Shown: piece after piece, positions 62,361 through 64,000 of the stretch
Position numbering within the stretch: position 1 is the first letter of the stretch
How the letters are laid out: each line of letters starts with the position of its first letter
Assembly (NCBI RefSeq): GCF_027158465.1
Contig: NZ_JAMKYL010000002.1
Span: 154,855-218,854 of the forward strand
Direction: 5' to 3'
Length of the DNA: 64,000 bases
Source: Oxalobacter paeniformigenes
Lineage (GTDB): Bacteria; Pseudomonadota; Gammaproteobacteria; Burkholderiales; Burkholderiaceae_D
Notes under the pieces: generated by a model
What the model was told of the DNA's origin: nothing
The model's input: the letters and a program-made list of their open reading frames with translations, nothing else
Database searches by the model: none
Made by a program: the position numbers and the translations under genes

Positions 62361-62927
62361 ATGCGATTCGTTCGTAACTGTCTGGGAGCCATCGTCGCTT
62401 CCATGGCGCTTGTTGCAGTGCCTGGTCAGGCTGCAGAAAACAACGGCTATATGGTCGATGGCGTGTCTTTTGAAGTCGGTGTCGGCGAACATGTTGAATT
62501 GGCACGTGTCGGTTTCCAGTGGGACTGGAACAAGGACTGGCTCAGAACAGCGGGCGGATGGCATCTGAATGGTTACTGGGACCTGAACCTCGGCTGGTGG
62601 CATGGTGACCGTTACAACGATGGACATGGTTCACAGGATCTGGCCGTTATCGGTATCACCCCGGTATTCCGTTGGGAAAAGGCCACGAAGAAAGGCGTTT
62701 ATGTCGAAGCCGGTATCGGCGCCAGCCTGTTCTCGGAAAATTACAACAACAATGGCAACAAGATGAGTACGGCCTTTGAATTCGCCGATCATATCGGTGT
62801 GGGTTACGTATTCGACAACAATTTCGATCTGGGTCTGAGACTCCAGCACTATTCCAACGGCGGTATCAGCAAGCCGAACGATGGCGAAAACTTCATCGTT
62901 TTGCGTGGCGCTTATCGCTTCGAATAA
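62361..62927 (+). CDS. pagL: Lipid A 3-O-deacylase PagL family
   Basis: Outer-membrane barrel of 188 residues. Signal peptide ends around VPGQAAE. The family signature is LQHYSNGGISKPNDGENFIVL: His and Ser of the catalytic triad in HYSN, and a Glu shortly after in DGENF. Aromatic-rich strands (GYWDLNLGWWHGD) suit a small barrel. Codons are strongly biased (C-ending, CTG, CGT) and the SD is AAGGAAAGGG, suggesting high expression. Removing one acyl chain from lipid A can lower inflammatory activity; that is known of the family. Confidence 0.9.
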   Translation: MRFVRNCLGAIVASMALVAVPGQAAENNGYMVDGVSFEVGVGEHVELARVGFQWDWNKDWLRTAGGWHLNGYWDLNLGWWHGDRYNDGHGSQDLAVIGITPVFRWEKATKKGVYVEAGIGASLFSENYNNNGNKMSTAFEFADHIGVGYVFDNNFDLGLRLQHYSNGGISKPNDGENFIVLRGAYRFE

Positions 62928-62954
62928 ACGCCTTGTCCTGATGGAATCAGTCAA

Positions 62955-63860
62955 GTGAGTAACGAAAATTTGCCGAATATCGCGTTTGTCGGTATCGGTC
63001 TGATGGGGCTGCCGATGGCAGCCCGACTTGTACAGGCAGGGTATCCGCTCAACGCATGGAACAGAACACGTGAAAAGGCATTGCCGCTTGCCGGGTATGG
63101 TGCCAAGGTGGCCGATACACTGGCGGATGCGGTTCGCACTGCCGATATTGTGATTACCATGCTTGAAGCCGGACCGGTCGTCAAACGGGTTGTTGAAGCC
63201 ATGTTGCCTGATTTGCGTTCCGGAACGCTGGTAATCGACATGAGCTCGACGAAACAGTCCGAAGCATGTGAAGTCCAGCGGATGCTGGCGCCATGTCAGG
63301 TCGCGTTTCTGGATGCACCGGTATCTGGCGGTGTTGTCGGTGCCGAGGCGGGAACGCTGGCGATTATGGTCGGCGGGAAGCCTGATGATTTCAGACGCGC
63401 CGAGCCATTGTTCAAGGTAATGGGGCGGCCGACGCTGGTAGGACCGACCGGAAGTGGGCAGATAGCCAAGCTGTGCAATCAGCTGATCGTCGGAGGGACG
63501 GTCGCCATTGTCGCGGAAGCCATGTTGCTTGCGCAGGCAGGGGGTGCTGATCCTGCCGCCATGCGCCAGGCGATTCGTGGTGGTTTTGCCGAAAGCAGGA
63601 TCCTTGAGTTGCATGGACAGCGCATGCTCGACCGCAATTTCAAACCGGGTGGACAGATCAAGAGTCAGGCCAAGGACCATGCCAATATCATGGCGGCCGC
63701 AGAAGATACCGGTCTCGAATTGCCGCTGACGAAACGGGTAGCCGAACTCTTCAACGGCCTGCTCGAAAACCATGCCGAAGCCGATCAGGCTGCCGCATTG
63801 CTCGCGCTGGAAGCGATCAATCCAACTGTCCGTCTGGGCAATGGGCCGGATCGATTTTGA
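62955..63860 (+). CDS. 3-hydroxyacid dehydrogenase, GarR/tartronate semialdehyde reductase-like
   Basis: NAD(P)-dependent beta-hydroxyacid dehydrogenase of 301 residues, starting at GTG. N-terminal Rossmann motif FVGIGLMGLPMAARLVQAGY; substrate loop FLDAPVSGGVVGAEAGTLAIMVGG in parts; the catalytic Lys in GSGQIAKLCNQ. Tartronate semialdehyde reductase is one member and fits glyoxylate assimilation in oxalate users, but other substrates are equally possible. No Gcl or Hyi gene is nearby. It follows pagL by 27 bases. Confidence 0.85.
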   Translation: MSNENLPNIAFVGIGLMGLPMAARLVQAGYPLNAWNRTREKALPLAGYGAKVADTLADAVRTADIVITMLEAGPVVKRVVEAMLPDLRSGTLVIDMSSTKQSEACEVQRMLAPCQVAFLDAPVSGGVVGAEAGTLAIMVGGKPDDFRRAEPLFKVMGRPTLVGPTGSGQIAKLCNQLIVGGTVAIVAEAMLLAQAGGADPAAMRQAIRGGFAESRILELHGQRMLDRNFKPGGQIKSQAKDHANIMAAAEDTGLELPLTKRVAELFNGLLENHAEADQAAALLALEAINPTVRLGNGPDRF

Positions 63861-63875
63861 AAGGAAAAAGATCCT

Positions 63876-63914
63876 CCAATAAAAAACGCGACATATTGTC
63901 GCGTTTTTTATTGG
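63876..63914. terminator. Long-stem terminator after the GarR-like gene
   Basis: Perfect 18-bp inverted repeat: CCAATAAAAAACGCGACA (63876-63893) and its complement (63897-63914) around TAT, including a T6 tract on the plus strand and A6 on the minus strand. Confidence 0.9.
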
Positions 63915-63968
63915 AACGACAGCATCGGACCACATTCACAGGCATGACCCATATATGTGCCAAAAACA

Positions 63969-63994
63969 CAAACGCCCGCAGTTGCGGGCGTTTG
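63969..63994. terminator. Second terminator hairpin at the window edge
   Basis: CAAACGCCCGCA (63969-63980) pairs with TGCGGGCGTTTG (63983-63994) around GT. It lies 55 bases beyond the first hairpin and probably ends a gene entering from the right on the minus strand. Confidence 0.75.
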
Positions 63995-64000
63995 ATAAAT

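Noticed and set aside
62631..63935. 434-codon minus-strand open frame over pagL and the GarR-like gene
   Set aside because: It spans two well-recognised plus-strand genes and encodes low-complexity, domain-free sequence.
1..64000. CRISPR arrays, insertion sequences, prophage or defence islands
   Set aside because: No regularly spaced repeats, transposase or integrase motifs, or tRNA-flanked islands were seen; gene order is that of a conserved core chromosome.

Overview
This window is a 64 kb stretch of chromosome at roughly 50% GC with tightly packed, mostly core genes. Gene content and order are those of Betaproteobacteria, order Burkholderiales. Examples are rpe-gph-trpE, rsmB-DUF4390-ntrY-ntrX, ffs-dnaX-ybaB-recR, aroQ-accB-accC-prmA-DUF3426, RNB-tonB-aroE-mtgA, and lptD-surA-pdxA-rsmA divergent from amgK-murU. 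A paralogue of formyl-CoA:oxalate CoA-transferase with strongly biased codons, the moderate GC and a compact layout suggest Oxalobacteraceae, probably an Oxalobacter-like oxalate degrader. That assignment is inference from sequence I recognise, not from a search.

Layout. 0-9.1 kb (all minus): aldo/keto reductase, NtrX/NtrY two-component pair, DUF4390 protein, RsmB, TrpE behind a tryptophan leader/attenuator, Gph and Rpe. 9.2-12 kb: ApaG, MltA, a universal stress protein, a small DUF4404-like protein, then an AT-rich segment with clustered DnaA boxes upstream of priA. 12-21.3 kb: PriA, a lytic transglycosylase, UbiD, SRP RNA, DnaX, YbaB, RecR, CysM, S20. 21.4-27.4 kb (minus): PfkB kinase, DUF3426 protein, PrmA, AccC, AccB, AroQ, an unassigned protein. 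27.5-35.2 kb: Mpl, YqiA-like esterase, RNB exonuclease, TonB-like protein, AroE, MtgA, CorA. 35.3-41.4 kb is the metabolically distinctive part: a ThDP enzyme resembling 2-hydroxyacyl-CoA lyase/oxalyl-CoA decarboxylase, a FRC/YfdW-family CoA-transferase, then sucCD. 41.4-48.2 kb: PncC, PgpA, ThiL, a Na+/H+ antiporter, DnaB, and the DUF47/Pit phosphate pair. 48.6-64 kb: ribosome hibernation factor, NhaR-like regulator, RsmA, PdxA, SurA, LptD, AmgK, MurU, PanD, NudJ-like hydrolase, MnmA, GST, PurB, PagL and a GarR-type reductase.

How it fits together. Cell-envelope functions recur: outer-membrane assembly (SurA, LptD), lipid A trimming (PagL), and murein synthesis, turnover and recycling (MtgA, MltA, SLT, Mpl, AmgK, MurU). 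The CoA-transferase, ThDP enzyme and SucCD could form an acyl-CoA exchange module: SucCD makes succinyl-CoA, the transferase moves CoA to oxalate or a hydroxy acid, and the ThDP enzyme cleaves or joins C1 units through formyl-CoA. No CRISPR arrays, transposases, phage genes, tRNAs or rRNAs were found.
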